A program made the translations under genes and the position numbers. A DNA stretch of 64,000 nucleotides from Chitinophagaceae bacterium (GTDB lineage: Bacteria > Bacteroidota > Bacteroidia > Chitinophagales > Chitinophagaceae). Of the stretch, positions 27,750 to 35,501 are shown piece after piece; position 1 is the stretch's first letter, and every line of letters begins with the position of its first letter. The stretch covers positions 1 to 64,000 of the forward strand of contig JAIEMK010000009.1 of the NCBI GenBank assembly GCA_019752295.1, given 5' to 3'. Under the pieces are notes generated by a model, which saw only the letters and a program-made list of their open reading frames with translations, did no database searches and was not told where the DNA came from.

Positions 27750-28568
27750 ATGTCTGAGTTCATAAAAGTAACCGAGCAAGGTTCTACTTACCACCACCTT
27801 GAAAATATGTCGATTCATGAGTTGTTGGTAAATATAAATCAGGAAGATAAGACCGTTCCTGATGCAGTAGAAAGGTCAATACCTCAAATCGAAAAATTGA
27901 GTTCGGCAATTGCCGATAAAATGCTGGCTGGAGGAAGACTATTTTATATTGGTGCCGGCACCAGTGGCAGATTAGGCATCGTTGATGCAAGTGAGTGCCC
28001 GCCTACATTTGGAGTACCTTATGGATTAGTGATTGGCCTGATTGCTGGCGGCGAAAAAGCAATTACGCAAGCCGTTGAATTTGCAGAAGACAGCGAAGAA
28101 AGAGGTTGGGCAGATCTTACAAAACATTTTATAAGCGATAAAGATGTGGTGGTTGGATTAGCAGCAAGTGGCACTACTCCATATGTGATCGGCGCATTGA
28201 AAGAATGCAGACTGCGTGGCATTATAACGGGAAGTATTAGTTGTAATCCCCATTCGCCCGTTTCTGAAGAAGCCGACTTTCCTGTTGAAGTAGTGGTAGG
28301 GCCTGAATTTGTTACAGGTAGTACCAGAATGAAAAGCGGAACTGCACAGAAGCTTGTATTAAATATGATTTCCACTTCGGTAATGATTCAGTTGGGTCGT
28401 GTGGAAGATAATAAGATGGTGAACATGCAACTGAGTAATGTAAAGCTGGTAGATCGCGGCGTTAAGATGCTGATGGAGTCGTTGAAGCTAACAGATTACG
28501 AAACAGCAAAAGATCTTTTATTAAAACACGGCAGTGTAAAAAAAGCCGTAGAATCTGTTATTGCCTGA
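27750..28568 (+). CDS. murQ: N-acetylmuramic acid 6-phosphate etherase
   Basis: Cleaves the D-lactyl ether of MurNAc 6-phosphate to give GlcNAc 6-phosphate and lactate in cell-wall recycling. The 272-residue SIS-fold protein carries the family start (TEQGSTYHHLENMSIHELL), the sugar-phosphate site GAGTSGRLGIVDASECPPTFG, VGLAASGTTPYV and the signature GPEFVTGSTRMKSGTAQK. The C-terminal region is slightly shorter than in E. coli MurQ. It is the second gene of the recycling operon, between the kinase and a 187-residue orphan gene that begins 6 bases after its stop. Confidence 0.95.
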   Translation: MSEFIKVTEQGSTYHHLENMSIHELLVNINQEDKTVPDAVERSIPQIEKLSSAIADKMLAGGRLFYIGAGTSGRLGIVDASECPPTFGVPYGLVIGLIAGGEKAITQAVEFAEDSEERGWADLTKHFISDKDVVVGLAASGTTPYVIGALKECRLRGIITGSISCNPHSPVSEEADFPVEVVVGPEFVTGSTRMKSGTAQKLVLNMISTSVMIQLGRVEDNKMVNMQLSNVKLVDRGVKMLMESLKLTDYETAKDLLLKHGSVKKAVESVIA

Positions 28569-28574
28569 TAGCTA

Positions 28575-29138
28575 ATGCATGATATAGAACCCTTTTTTAA
28601 TTGGCGGCATATTTATGTTGCAGAGGAAGATGCCCTATCCCCTTTCTTTGGACGCACCTATAGTGAATTTGAATTTTCGCAAACGGTGTACAATTATTAT
28701 ATCCATCCACAATGGGATGATTTTGGCAGCAGAACACTGTATCTTAAAATAATTTATACAGATTACGAATTGCATTTTGCCATCATTGAATTGATTGGTG
28801 AGTGGAACGATGCAATTGAAAACGATATCATGGAACTTAAGCGCGAGATACTTGATATCATGTATCAGCAAAAAATTTACAAATACATATTGATCTGCGA
28901 AAACGTTTTGAATTTTCACAGTAGCGATAAAGAATATTATCAGGAATGGTATGAAGAACTGAGCGAAGTTAACGGATGGGCAGTAGCATTAAATATGCCC
29001 GAAGCTACTCAACAGGATTTTAAAAAGAAAAAATTGCAGTACTATATTGAGCTAATGGAACTGTTTGACTGGCGCATTTACAAGCCCTATCATCTCTTTA
29101 AAAAGATTGATGAGGAATTGATGAAAAGGCTGGATTAA
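28575..29138 (+). CDS. Unknown cytoplasmic protein linked to murQ
   Basis: A 187-residue acidic protein with no signal peptide or membrane segment and many Tyr, Trp and Phe residues. I recognise no domain. It has a mixed alpha/beta look: central strands (LYLKIIYTDYELHFAIIELIG, YKYILICENVL) and a C-terminal helical stretch ending in KKIDEELMKRL. Position 6 bases behind murQ implies translation in the same message, so a role in amino-sugar recycling or its control is possible but unproven. Clean ATG start and codon use like its neighbours support it as a real gene. Confidence 0.8.
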   Translation: MHDIEPFFNWRHIYVAEEDALSPFFGRTYSEFEFSQTVYNYYIHPQWDDFGSRTLYLKIIYTDYELHFAIIELIGEWNDAIENDIMELKREILDIMYQQKIYKYILICENVLNFHSSDKEYYQEWYEELSEVNGWAVALNMPEATQQDFKKKKLQYYIELMELFDWRIYKPYHLFKKIDEELMKRLD

Positions 29139-29186
29139 AGGATGATTCGTAAAAAGCCATTATATTTATCCTATTAAATTTTAAAT

Positions 29187-29342
29187 ATGTCATTACCAGT
29201 AAATAATAAAAACAGCGGAAAACCCGGCAGCAAAAACCCAAAGGGGGCTGCACAGGGTTCCAAATTTATTGCCAAGCCGGGTGCTAAGGCAGTAGGTACT
29301 ACCAAAAAGCCAATTAAAACTGGAGGCTCCAGAGGCAGCTAA
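29187..29342 (+). CDS. Small basic Gly/Lys/Ser-rich protein (51 aa)
   Basis: ATG at 29187 (MSLPVNNKNSGKPGSKN) to TAA at 29340-29342 encodes 51 residues: about one quarter Lys, one fifth Gly, no acidic residue, no Cys or Trp, and a C-terminus KKPIKTGGSRGS. It has no signal or membrane segment and is likely unfolded unless bound to nucleic acid or ribosome. The repeating GSK/PGxK pattern (KPGSKNPKGAAQGSKFIAKPGAK) suggests internal duplication. It lies 48 bases after the murQ-linked orphan and directly before a repeat block. I believe similar short proteins occur in related genomes, but cannot verify that here. Confidence 0.6.
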   Translation: MSLPVNNKNSGKPGSKNPKGAAQGSKFIAKPGAKAVGTTKKPIKTGGSRGS

Positions 29343-29345
29343 GAA

Positions 29346-29538
29346 AGTAAAAAGTCAAAAGTCAAAATTGAAGAAGAACAAAAAATAAAAGTGAAACTAA
29401 CTTAGTCACTTAATTAAATCAAATCAGCGCAGATCTGCTTCATCAGCGTCATCTGCGTGCCATAAAAACATCCACGTTGAAACAAATGATGGAGTATATT
29501 TTTTTGAATTTTGAATTTTGAATTTTTACTTTTGACTT
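29346..29538. repeat. Fold-back block of 7-base AT-rich repeats
   Basis: The left arm (29346-29368) reads in steps of AAAGTCA, and the right arm (29501-29538) holds TTTTGAA steps ending TTTTACTTTTGACTT. The arms are roughly complementary. Between them, 29423-29461 contains the palindrome GCAGATCTGC and two ATCAGCG copies. The right arm runs into the 3' end of hutU, whose last codons (SQK, stop) are repeat sequence. Apart from this the 183-base gap holds no gene. Confidence 0.65.
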
Positions 29539-31196
29539 AATCTATCCAATCCTAATCCGAATTTTCTTAAAGTATCCAACGCAATATCATAACCCGCATC
29601 TGCATGTCGTATTACGCCCATACCCGGATCATTTCGTAATACCCTAGCCAGTCTTGCGGCAGCAGCATCGGTGCCATCTGCAACAATCACCATTCCTGCA
29701 TGAATGCTATAACCCATTCCTACGCCTCCGCCATGGTGTAAACTAACCCATGAAGCACCACCGGCAGTATTAATTAAGGCATTGAGTATCGGCCAGTCAG
29801 CAACTGCATCAGAGCCATCCAACATGGCTTCGGTTTCTCTGTTGGGTGAAGCAACCGAACCAGTATCCAAATGATCTCTTCCAATTACGATTGGCGCTTT
29901 TACTTTTCCTGTTCGCACTAACTCATTAAAAGCTAAGCCGGCTTTTTCTCTTTCGCCCTGCCCCAGCCAACAAATTCTTGCAGGCAAACCCTGAAAAGCA
30001 ATTCTTTCCTTGGCCATTTTCATCCAGCGAATAAGACTCTTATTTTCAGGAAATAATTCCAGTATCAATGCATCAGTAATAGCAATGTCTTCTGGGTCTC
30101 CACTCAATGCAGCCCAACGGAATGGGCCCTTACCTTCACAAAATAATGGTCGGATATATGCTGGCACAAAACCAGGAAAATCGAATGCATTTTTCAATCC
30201 ATGTTCTTGCGCACGTGCTCTTAAATTATTGCCGTAATCAAAAACAATCGATCCTTTGTTTTGCAATTCAATCATCAACTCCACATGTAGCTTCATACTA
30301 TCATAGCTAAGAGCAATATACTTTTCAGGATCTTTTTCACGCAAATCATTTGCAGCAGCATTATCCAGTGTATGTGGCATATATCCCACCAATGGATCGT
30401 GTGCTGATGTTTGATCGGTCAGTACATCAACTTGAATTTTTCTTTCAATTAATCTTTGCAATAGTATTACTGCATTACAAAGCACCCCAATGCTCAACGC
30501 TTCACCGCCGGCTTTTGCTTCCAATGCACGATCAATTGCCTGATCAATATCAATAAATTTTGTATCCAGATAACGGGTCTCCAATCGCTTATCAATGCGC
30601 CATTCTTCCACTTCAGCAATCAAACAAACTCCGGCATTCATCGTAACAGATAAGGGTTGTGCACCACCCATTCCGCCCAGCCCGGCGCTAACAGTAAGTG
30701 TTCCTTTAAGAGAGCCATTAAAATGTTTATTGGCTACTGCAGCAAATGTTTCATAAGTGCCCTGCACAATTCCCTGAGAGCCGATATAGATCCAGGAACC
30801 TGCCGTCATTTGTCCGTACATCATTAGCCCCTTTTTTTCCAGCTCCGTAAAATGCTCCCATGTTGCCCATTTGGGAACCAGTTGAGAATTGGAGATCAGA
30901 ACTCTGGGAGCATCTTTATGTGTTTGTAAAATACCCACAGGCTTTCCGCTTTGAATTAAAAGTGTTTCATCGTCGTTCAAATCTTTTAACGCCCGAATAA
31001 TCAAATCGAGGCATTCAAAATTTCGGGCAGCTTTGCCTCTTCCTCCATAAACGATCAAATCATCGGGGCGCTCTGCAACTTCGGGGTTCAAATTATTTAG
31101 TAACATTCTTAAAGCCGCTTCCTGAATCCAGCCTTTACAATTTAAAGTAGAACCAGTGGGAGTAGCATACTTAATGGGGTCGTAACGATTAGCCAT
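29526..31196 (-). CDS. hutU: Urocanate hydratase
   Basis: Converts urocanate to imidazolone propionate, the second step of histidine degradation, using tightly bound NAD+. The 556-residue chain matches the usual length and shows [17 protein letters not shown], the NAD-binding [18 protein letters not shown], the active-site Cys region [11 protein letters not shown] and the C-terminal [20 protein letters not shown]. No other hut gene is in the window, so the pathway must be completed elsewhere. It is preceded on the same strand by a TPR protein gene, 27 bases away, suggesting cotranscription. Its final three codons fall in an intergenic repeat. Confidence 0.97.
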   Translation of the reverse strand: MANRYDPIKYATPTGSTLNCKGWIQEAALRMLLNNLNPEVAERPDDLIVYGGRGKAARNFECLDLIIRALKDLNDDETLLIQSGKPVGILQTHKDAPRVLISNSQLVPKWATWEHFTELEKKGLMMYGQMTAGSWIYIGSQGIVQGTYETFAAVANKHFNGSLKGTLTVSAGLGGMGGAQPLSVTMNAGVCLIAEVEEWRIDKRLETRYLDTKFIDIDQAIDRALEAKAGGEALSIGVLCNAVILLQRLIERKIQVDVLTDQTSAHDPLVGYMPHTLDNAAANDLREKDPEKYIALSYDSMKLHVELMIELQNKGSIVFDYGNNLRARAQEHGLKNAFDFPGFVPAYIRPLFCEGKGPFRWAALSGDPEDIAITDALILELFPENKSLIRWMKMAKERIAFQGLPARICWLGQGEREKAGLAFNELVRTGKVKAPIVIGRDHLDTGSVASPNRETEAMLDGSDAVADWPILNALINTAGGASWVSLHHGGGVGMGYSIHAGMVIVADGTDAAAARLARVLRNDPGMGVIRHADAGYDIALDTLRKFGLGLDRLSQK

Positions 31197-31223
31197 AATA
31201 GAGAATGAATAATGAAAAATATA

Positions 31224-31535
31224 TTAATAGACAAGATCTTCATAAGCCGCCTGCAACTCATTGTAAGCGTGCTGATCCTTAGCCGTTTTAGCAGCAACCA
31301 TACCCTTTTCATACCAACCAATGGCCAACTCTGTTTGTTCCATTTTTTCCAAGAGCTTGGCCAAATGATAATAAGAGCCAATATAGTCGGGTGACTCAGT
31401 TAAGATCGACTCAAACAAATTTCTGGCCTCCTGCTCCTCTCCGGTTTTGATATATTCCAATGCCAACGCATGACGCAGAAAATTATCCTTGGGGTTGGCC
31501 AATAAAAACTCCTTGATTTTTCCGATCCTATCCAT
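31224..31535 (-). CDS. Short tetratricopeptide-repeat protein
   Basis: A 103-residue all-helical protein with about two and a half TPR units. NFLRHALALEYIKTGEEQEARNLFESIL and YIGSYYHLAKLLEKMEQTELAIGWYEKGM show the A-x6-G/A-Y pattern. It has no signal peptide, so it is cytoplasmic and probably a protein-binding adaptor. It lies 27 bases upstream of hutU and may be its operon partner, though the functional link is unknown. A perfect -7 box ends only 4 bases before the ATG. Confidence 0.8.
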   Translation of the reverse strand: MDRIGKIKEFLLANPKDNFLRHALALEYIKTGEEQEARNLFESILTESPDYIGSYYHLAKLLEKMEQTELAIGWYEKGMVAAKTAKDQHAYNELQAAYEDLVY

Positions 31536-31539
31536 TTGC

Positions 31540-31547
31540 CAAAGTTA
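31540..31547 (-). promoter_or_regulatory. Candidate -7 element of the TPR-hutU unit
   Basis: On the minus strand TAACTTTG matches TAnnTTTG exactly and ends 4 bases before the TPR start codon. If used, the transcript would have almost no leader. No clear -33 element accompanies it. Confidence 0.35.
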
Positions 31548-31630
31548 ATAGAAGATGATTTAGAAATCAGTGCCTCTTCAGTCATTCTGAAATAACCAAA
31601 AAAAAATAATCATAAAATCGCGGATTGGAC

Positions 31631-31660
31631 TTTGCTGGTTCATTTTCGTTTGTATATTTG
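31631..31660 (+). promoter_or_regulatory. Bacteroidota-type promoter of the etf genes
   Basis: TTTG at 31631-31634 and TATATTTG at 31653-31660 are separated by 18 bases, an exact match to both the -33 and -7 consensus. The start would fall near 31667, about 50 bases before the etfB ATG. Confidence 0.65.
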
Positions 31661-31715
31661 CCAATAGTTGCATAAACAACTAATTGCCCATTTAGAAATA
31701 TAATACAGTTTACTC

Positions 31716-32459
31716 ATGAAAATTTTGGTCTGTATCAGTAAAACGCCCGACACTACTTCTAAAATTGCTTTTACGAATGGGAATACCAAATTCGATGAAG
31801 CAGGTGTTACCTGGATCATTAATCCATATGATGAATGGTATTCGCTGGTAAGAGCTATTGAAATAAAAGAAAAAGATCCTAGTACTGTAATTCATCTGGT
31901 AACGGTGGGTGCTTCAGATTGCGAACCCATTATACGCAAAGCCCTTGCGCTTGGGGGTGATGAAGCTTTTCGTATCAATGCCGATAGTAGCGATAGTTTT
32001 TATATTGCCGCGCAGATTGCAGAACTGGCAAAACAAAATAATTATGATCTGATCTTCACGGGGAAAGAAGCAATCGATTACAATAGTTCGGCCATTGGCG
32101 GCATGATCGCAGAGCTGGTTGACATGCCCTATATTTCGTTAGCTACTCAATTTGATTTGAATGCGAATACCGCAAGCGTCACACGTGAAATTGAAGGTGG
32201 AGAAGAAGTTGCTGAAATAAATTTACCATTAGTAGTAAGTTGTCAGAAAGGAATGGCAGAACAAAGAATTCCGAATATGCGCGGAATTATGGCAGCCCGT
32301 ACAAAACCGTTGAAGGTAGTTGAACCCGCAGCCATCGAAGCGCTAACAAGTATTATCAACTTCGAACTGCCTCCTGCAAAAGCCGGTTGCAAAATGGTTG
32401 CTGCAGATAATGTTCCGGAACTAATTCGCTTATTACACGAAGAAGCCAAGGCCTTTTAA
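31716..32459 (+). CDS. etfB: Electron transfer flavoprotein subunit beta
   Basis: The AMP-binding subunit of the cytoplasmic ETF dimer, which accepts electrons from acyl-CoA and other dehydrogenases. It is 247 residues, the usual length. Family marks are KILVCISKTPDTTSKI at the start, INPYDEWYSLVRAIEIKE, ALALGGDEAFRI, TGKEAIDYNSSAIGGMIAELVDMPYIS and the conserved QRIPNMRGIMAARTKPL-type segment near 188-205. It is followed by etfA after a 129-base repeat-filled gap, and the two should work as one complex. Confidence 0.95.
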   Translation: MKILVCISKTPDTTSKIAFTNGNTKFDEAGVTWIINPYDEWYSLVRAIEIKEKDPSTVIHLVTVGASDCEPIIRKALALGGDEAFRINADSSDSFYIAAQIAELAKQNNYDLIFTGKEAIDYNSSAIGGMIAELVDMPYISLATQFDLNANTASVTREIEGGEEVAEINLPLVVSCQKGMAEQRIPNMRGIMAARTKPLKVVEPAAIEALTSIINFELPPAKAGCKMVAADNVPELIRLLHEEAKAF

Positions 32460-32460
32460 A

Positions 32461-32582
32461 GTGAAAAGTAAAAATTCAAAAGTTAAAATAATTTGATTTT
32501 TGAACGCACACTCCTTTTGACTTTCTCTAGCTTTTGCTTTTGAATTTTGATTTTTGATTTTTGACTTTTGACTTTTTAATTT
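32461..32582. repeat. 7-base AT-rich repeats between etfB and etfA
   Basis: The left side reads AAAAGTAAAAATTCAAAAGTTAAAA in the AAAGT/AAATTC style. The right side reads TTTTGAATTTTGATTTTTG and then TTTTTGACTTTTGACTTTT. The arms are approximately complementary, so the gap can form a long AT-rich hairpin in the etfBA message. Closely related steps occur at 29346-29538 and 33619-33660. Confidence 0.6.
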
Positions 32583-32588
32583 ACCACT

Positions 32589-33554
32589 ATGTCAGTATTA
32601 ATATACCTCGATCAATCAGATAACCATATCAAGAAATCTGCTTATGAAGTTTTGACTTACGGGTCAAAATTGGCAGCACAATTAGGTACCAGTGCAGAAG
32701 CATTGGTATTGGGCACTGTGGCAGACGATCTTGCCAGTCTTGGTAAATATGGAGTAGCAAAAGTGCATCAGGTAAATAACGAAAACCTGAATCATGTTGA
32801 TGCACAACTTTATGCAAAAATAATTTCGGAAGCAGTTGCTCAGGTCAGTGCATCTGTAATTGTGTTTTCTCAATCACCTACCGGAAAATCAGTTGCAGCA
32901 AGGGTTGCAGCAAGGTTAAAAGCCGGATTGGTTGCTGGTGCTGCATCTTTACCCGACACCAGCAATGGCTTTGTGGTTCGTAAAACTGTTTTCTCCGGAA
33001 AAGCATTTGCAAATGTCAGTATCAATACCCCAATCAAAGTTATTTCGTTAAATGCCAATAGTATTTCTGCCGTTGCGGGCGAAGGAGCAGCAACAGTTGA
33101 ACAAATGAATATTGCAGTGGACGCTTCTAAAATAAAAATTACTGCGGTCAATAAAATTACCGGCGAGATTCCACTATCAGAAGCGGATATTGTTGTAAGC
33201 GGTGGCCGCGGTTTAAAAGGACCGGAAAACTGGGGTGTACTTTTAGATCTGGCCAAAGTATTAGGTGCAGGTACCGCTTGCAGCAGGCCAGTTGGAGATG
33301 CACACTGGCGTCCACATCATGAGCATGTTGGACAAACAGGAATTCAGGTAGCACCTAATTTATATATTGCTTTAGGTATTTCAGGAGCTATTCAACACCT
33401 TGCCGGAGTAAACCGCAGCAAGATCATGGTAGTGATCAATAAAGACCCCGAAGCACCTTTCTTCAAAGCAGCAGATTACGGCATTGTAGGAGATTTGTTC
33501 GAGATCGTTCCGCAAATGACAGCAGAAATCAAAAAGCTAAAAGGAATCGCGTAA
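32589..33554 (+). CDS. etfA: Electron transfer flavoprotein subunit alpha
   Basis: The FAD-binding partner of EtfB, 321 residues. The N-terminal half is the ETF Rossmann-like domain (SVLIYLDQSDNHIKKSAYEVL, SQSPTGKSVAARVAARL). The C-terminal FAD domain is diagnostic: VVSGGRGLKGPENW, ACSRPVGDAHWRPHHEHVGQTG, APNLYIALGISGAIQHLAG and INKDPEAPFFKAADYGIVGD. It feeds electrons to an ETF-quinone oxidoreductase or similar acceptor that is not in the window. A strong terminator follows. Confidence 0.97.
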   Translation: MSVLIYLDQSDNHIKKSAYEVLTYGSKLAAQLGTSAEALVLGTVADDLASLGKYGVAKVHQVNNENLNHVDAQLYAKIISEAVAQVSASVIVFSQSPTGKSVAARVAARLKAGLVAGAASLPDTSNGFVVRKTVFSGKAFANVSINTPIKVISLNANSISAVAGEGAATVEQMNIAVDASKIKITAVNKITGEIPLSEADIVVSGGRGLKGPENWGVLLDLAKVLGAGTACSRPVGDAHWRPHHEHVGQTGIQVAPNLYIALGISGAIQHLAGVNRSKIMVVINKDPEAPFFKAADYGIVGDLFEIVPQMTAEIKKLKGIA

Positions 33555-33575
33555 AAACTATACTTTACTCCTTTT

Positions 33576-33602
33576 AAAACTCCCTTCACCGGGAGTTTTT
33601 TT
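33576..33602 (+). terminator. Terminator of etfBA
   Basis: AAAACTCCC at 33576-33584 pairs perfectly with GGGAGTTTT at 33591-33599 around TTCACC, and runs into a total of seven T. Confidence 0.85.
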
Positions 33603-33618
33603 ATGCCCAGATTTTTTT

Positions 33619-33660
33619 TCTTCTTCAATTTTGACTTTTGACTTTTGACTTTTGATTTTC
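33619..33660. repeat. TTTTGAC 7-base repeat array
   Basis: Three to four near-exact TTTTGAC steps in a row lie 7 bases from the stop of the SDR gene, on its 3' side. It is the same family as the arrays around hutU and etfA, but here with one arm only. Confidence 0.6.
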
Positions 33661-33666
33661 CTTTCC

Positions 33667-34455
33667 CTACAATCCACCCAATCTTCCTCCATCCACAGGC
33701 AGATTAATTCCATTAATATAAGCAGCAGCAGGTGAGCAAAGAAAAGCAACTGCGGCACCAAACTCTTCCGGCTTTCCTAATCTTCCTGCAGGAATCAAAG
33801 AAATGGTTCTTTGCAGAATTTCTTCTTTGGTAGCATTCGCAGCAGTTGCCTGTTTGCCGAATAAATAATCCAACCTGTCGGTATCAGTATAACCGGGTAA
33901 TACATTGTTTACCGTTATACCGTATATGCCAATTTCGTTTGCTAAAGTCTTGGCCCAATTAGCCACAGCCGCACGTACCGTATTAGAGATCCCCAAACCA
34001 TTGATGGGCTGTTTTATAGAAGTGGAAACAATATTAATAATGCGACCGAACCCTGTTTGTTTCATATGCGGAACAATAACTTGTGCCAGCAAATGACTAA
34101 CGATAAGGTGCGATTGAAATGCAGTCTCCATTTCGGATGCAGGAGTGTCTAATAAATTTCCTGCGGCAGGACCACCTGAATTATTTACCAGTATGTCGAT
34201 CGGTTTTCCATTTACCAAATATTGTTTTATTTTTTCTACCAATTCAGCCGGCTTGCTAGTATCTGCAACAATATATTGATGCGTTTGATTTTTACTTTCA
34301 TCAAGCGATCCGATCATATTTTGCAGATTGATTTCGTTTCTTGCAAGCAATATAATATTTGCACCAAGCAACGCCAATTCCTTTGCTACTGCGGCTCCCA
34401 GTCCTTGTGAAGCGCCACATACCAAAGCAGTGCGATTACTAAGATCTAAATTCAT
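33667..34455 (-). CDS. Atypical short-chain dehydrogenase/reductase lacking YxxxK
   Basis: A 262-residue Rossmann-fold protein, started at ATG 34455 rather than the TTG 6 bases upstream. The cofactor loop GASQGLGAAVAKEL, the NNSGG motif, the active-site Ser region IINIVSTS and the C-terminal NLPVDGGRLGGL are present. The catalytic Tyr-x3-Lys is replaced: the aligned segment reads GISNTVRAAVANWAKTL, putting Ser where Tyr should be and Arg where Lys should be. It is therefore either a divergent enzyme with another proton donor or a non-classical dinucleotide-binding protein. It lies 25 bases behind a cupin gene, probably in one operon. Confidence 0.88.
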   Translation of the reverse strand: MNLDLSNRTALVCGASQGLGAAVAKELALLGANIILLARNEINLQNMIGSLDESKNQTHQYIVADTSKPAELVEKIKQYLVNGKPIDILVNNSGGPAAGNLLDTPASEMETAFQSHLIVSHLLAQVIVPHMKQTGFGRIINIVSTSIKQPINGLGISNTVRAAVANWAKTLANEIGIYGITVNNVLPGYTDTDRLDYLFGKQATAANATKEEILQRTISLIPAGRLGKPEEFGAAVAFLCSPAAAYINGINLPVDGGRLGGL

Positions 34456-34480
34456 AAACAAAATTTTTAAAAAGTTTTTC

Positions 34481-34807
34481 TTACATACTACGATAGTCTT
34501 CTCTTACCGGATTAAACACATCGAGTATTTTACAATCAGTAATTGCCAATCCGGAATGCAGTGCATGTGAAGGAATTACAACTACTGTACCCTGACCAAA
34601 AATAAGAGGCACTCCTTCGATTGTCAGTTGAAAGCTGCCTTCCAACACATGGCTCACTTGTTCATGCATATGCGAATGCTCGGGTAAACTTGCCCCGGCT
34701 TTTACATCCAAATAAGAAAAAGTCATGCCCGAAGTATGAATAAATTTTGCATCGTATCCCTCAATAATTGTTTTAGGGGGAATATCCGAAAGATTGTAAA
34801 TCGGCAT
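34481..34807 (-). CDS. Single-domain cupin protein
   Basis: A 108-residue beta-barrel. The first cupin motif is SLPEHSHMHEQVSHVLEGSFQL, giving metal ligands His-x-His-x3-Glu-like, and the second is VVVIPSHALHSGLAITDCKILDVF with the later His. The ligand set fits a metal-dependent small-molecule enzyme or binding protein. The substrate is unknown. It precedes the SDR-like gene by 25 bases, so the pair may act on one small molecule. Confidence 0.85.
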   Translation of the reverse strand: MPIYNLSDIPPKTIIEGYDAKFIHTSGMTFSYLDVKAGASLPEHSHMHEQVSHVLEGSFQLTIEGVPLIFGQGTVVVIPSHALHSGLAITDCKILDVFNPVREDYRSM

Positions 34808-34859
34808 ACTATTGATTTTTATTAGAACTAATAGAAAGCTGAAAGTTAAGAAGCCTTAC

Positions 34860-34892
34860 TTGCTTTTCGTGTTTTAAATTGGTTTACTTTCG
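34860..34892 (+). promoter_or_regulatory. Candidate promoter for the nuclease-ispE pair
   Basis: TTG at 34860-34862 and TACTTTCG at 34885-34892 (one mismatch to TAnnTTTG) are 22 bases apart, about 10 bases before the ATG at 34902. The spacing is near the long end of the usual range, so this is tentative. Confidence 0.3.
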
Positions 34893-34901
34893 TATACAAT
34901 T

Positions 34902-35489
34902 ATGAAGAAGATTGAATTGGAAATAGTAGCCCTTTCGCATAGCATCACCCAAACGCATTCTTATGCGGTGGTTTTAGGTGAAATGAAGGGACAGCGCCGT
35001 TTGCCCATCGTAATCGGAGGATTCGAAGCGCAGGCAATCGCCGTAGCATTGGAACATATGCAACCCAGCCGCCCCCTAACACACGACCTCATGAAAAATT
35101 TCATGAACTCATTTGGAGTTGAATTGCAGGAAATCATTATCAGCGATTTACAGGAGGGAATATTTTATTCAAAACTAGTTTGCTATACCGATAATGATAC
35201 TATTGAAATTGATAGCAGAACCAGCGATGCTTTAGCACTGGCAGTACGTTTTGGCTGCCCCATTTATACCTACGAACACATCCTTGAAAACGCAGGTATC
35301 TTAATGGAAGACAGCGCAGGAAAAAAAGATAAAAAAGAATCTGTTGGTAGTGAAGAAATGCAAAGCGAACGCGAAGACCTTAGCTCTTTAGATGTGGAAG
35401 CACTGCACGCACTTTTAAATGAAGTACTCGAACAGGAAGACTATATACGCGCCATTGCCATTCGGGATGAGATCAATAAAAGAAAATAA
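34902..35489 (+). CDS. Bifunctional nuclease domain protein (DUF151) with UVR-like tail
   Basis: A 195-residue protein. Residues 1-130 form the bifunctional nuclease domain (VVLGEMKGQRRLPIVIGGFEAQAIA, PLTHDLMKNFMNSFG, IDSRTSDALALAVRFGCPIYT). The last 40 residues resemble a UvrB/UvrC motif (LHALLNEVLEQEDYIRAIAIRDEINKRK), a coiled-coil hairpin used in protein contacts. The family has been reported to have RNase/DNase activity in plants, but the bacterial role is unsettled. It is 12 bases upstream of ispE and presumably cotranscribed with it. Confidence 0.88.
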   Translation: MKKIELEIVALSHSITQTHSYAVVLGEMKGQRRLPIVIGGFEAQAIAVALEHMQPSRPLTHDLMKNFMNSFGVELQEIIISDLQEGIFYSKLVCYTDNDTIEIDSRTSDALALAVRFGCPIYTYEHILENAGILMEDSAGKKDKKESVGSEEMQSEREDLSSLDVEALHALLNEVLEQEDYIRAIAIRDEINKRK

Positions 35490-35501
35490 GCCAACCCCAT
35501 C

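Noticed and set aside
29346..29368. Possible CRISPR array in the period-7 repeats
   Set aside because: Units are 7 bases with no spacers and there are no cas genes; it is a simple-sequence or fold-back repeat.
31142..31381. 79-residue minus-strand frame spanning the TPR-hutU junction
   Set aside because: It overlaps both better-supported genes out of frame and shows no domain.
33558..33761. 67-residue minus-strand frame near etfA
   Set aside because: Its Lys/Ser-rich part is translation of the etfA terminator and TTTTGAC array.
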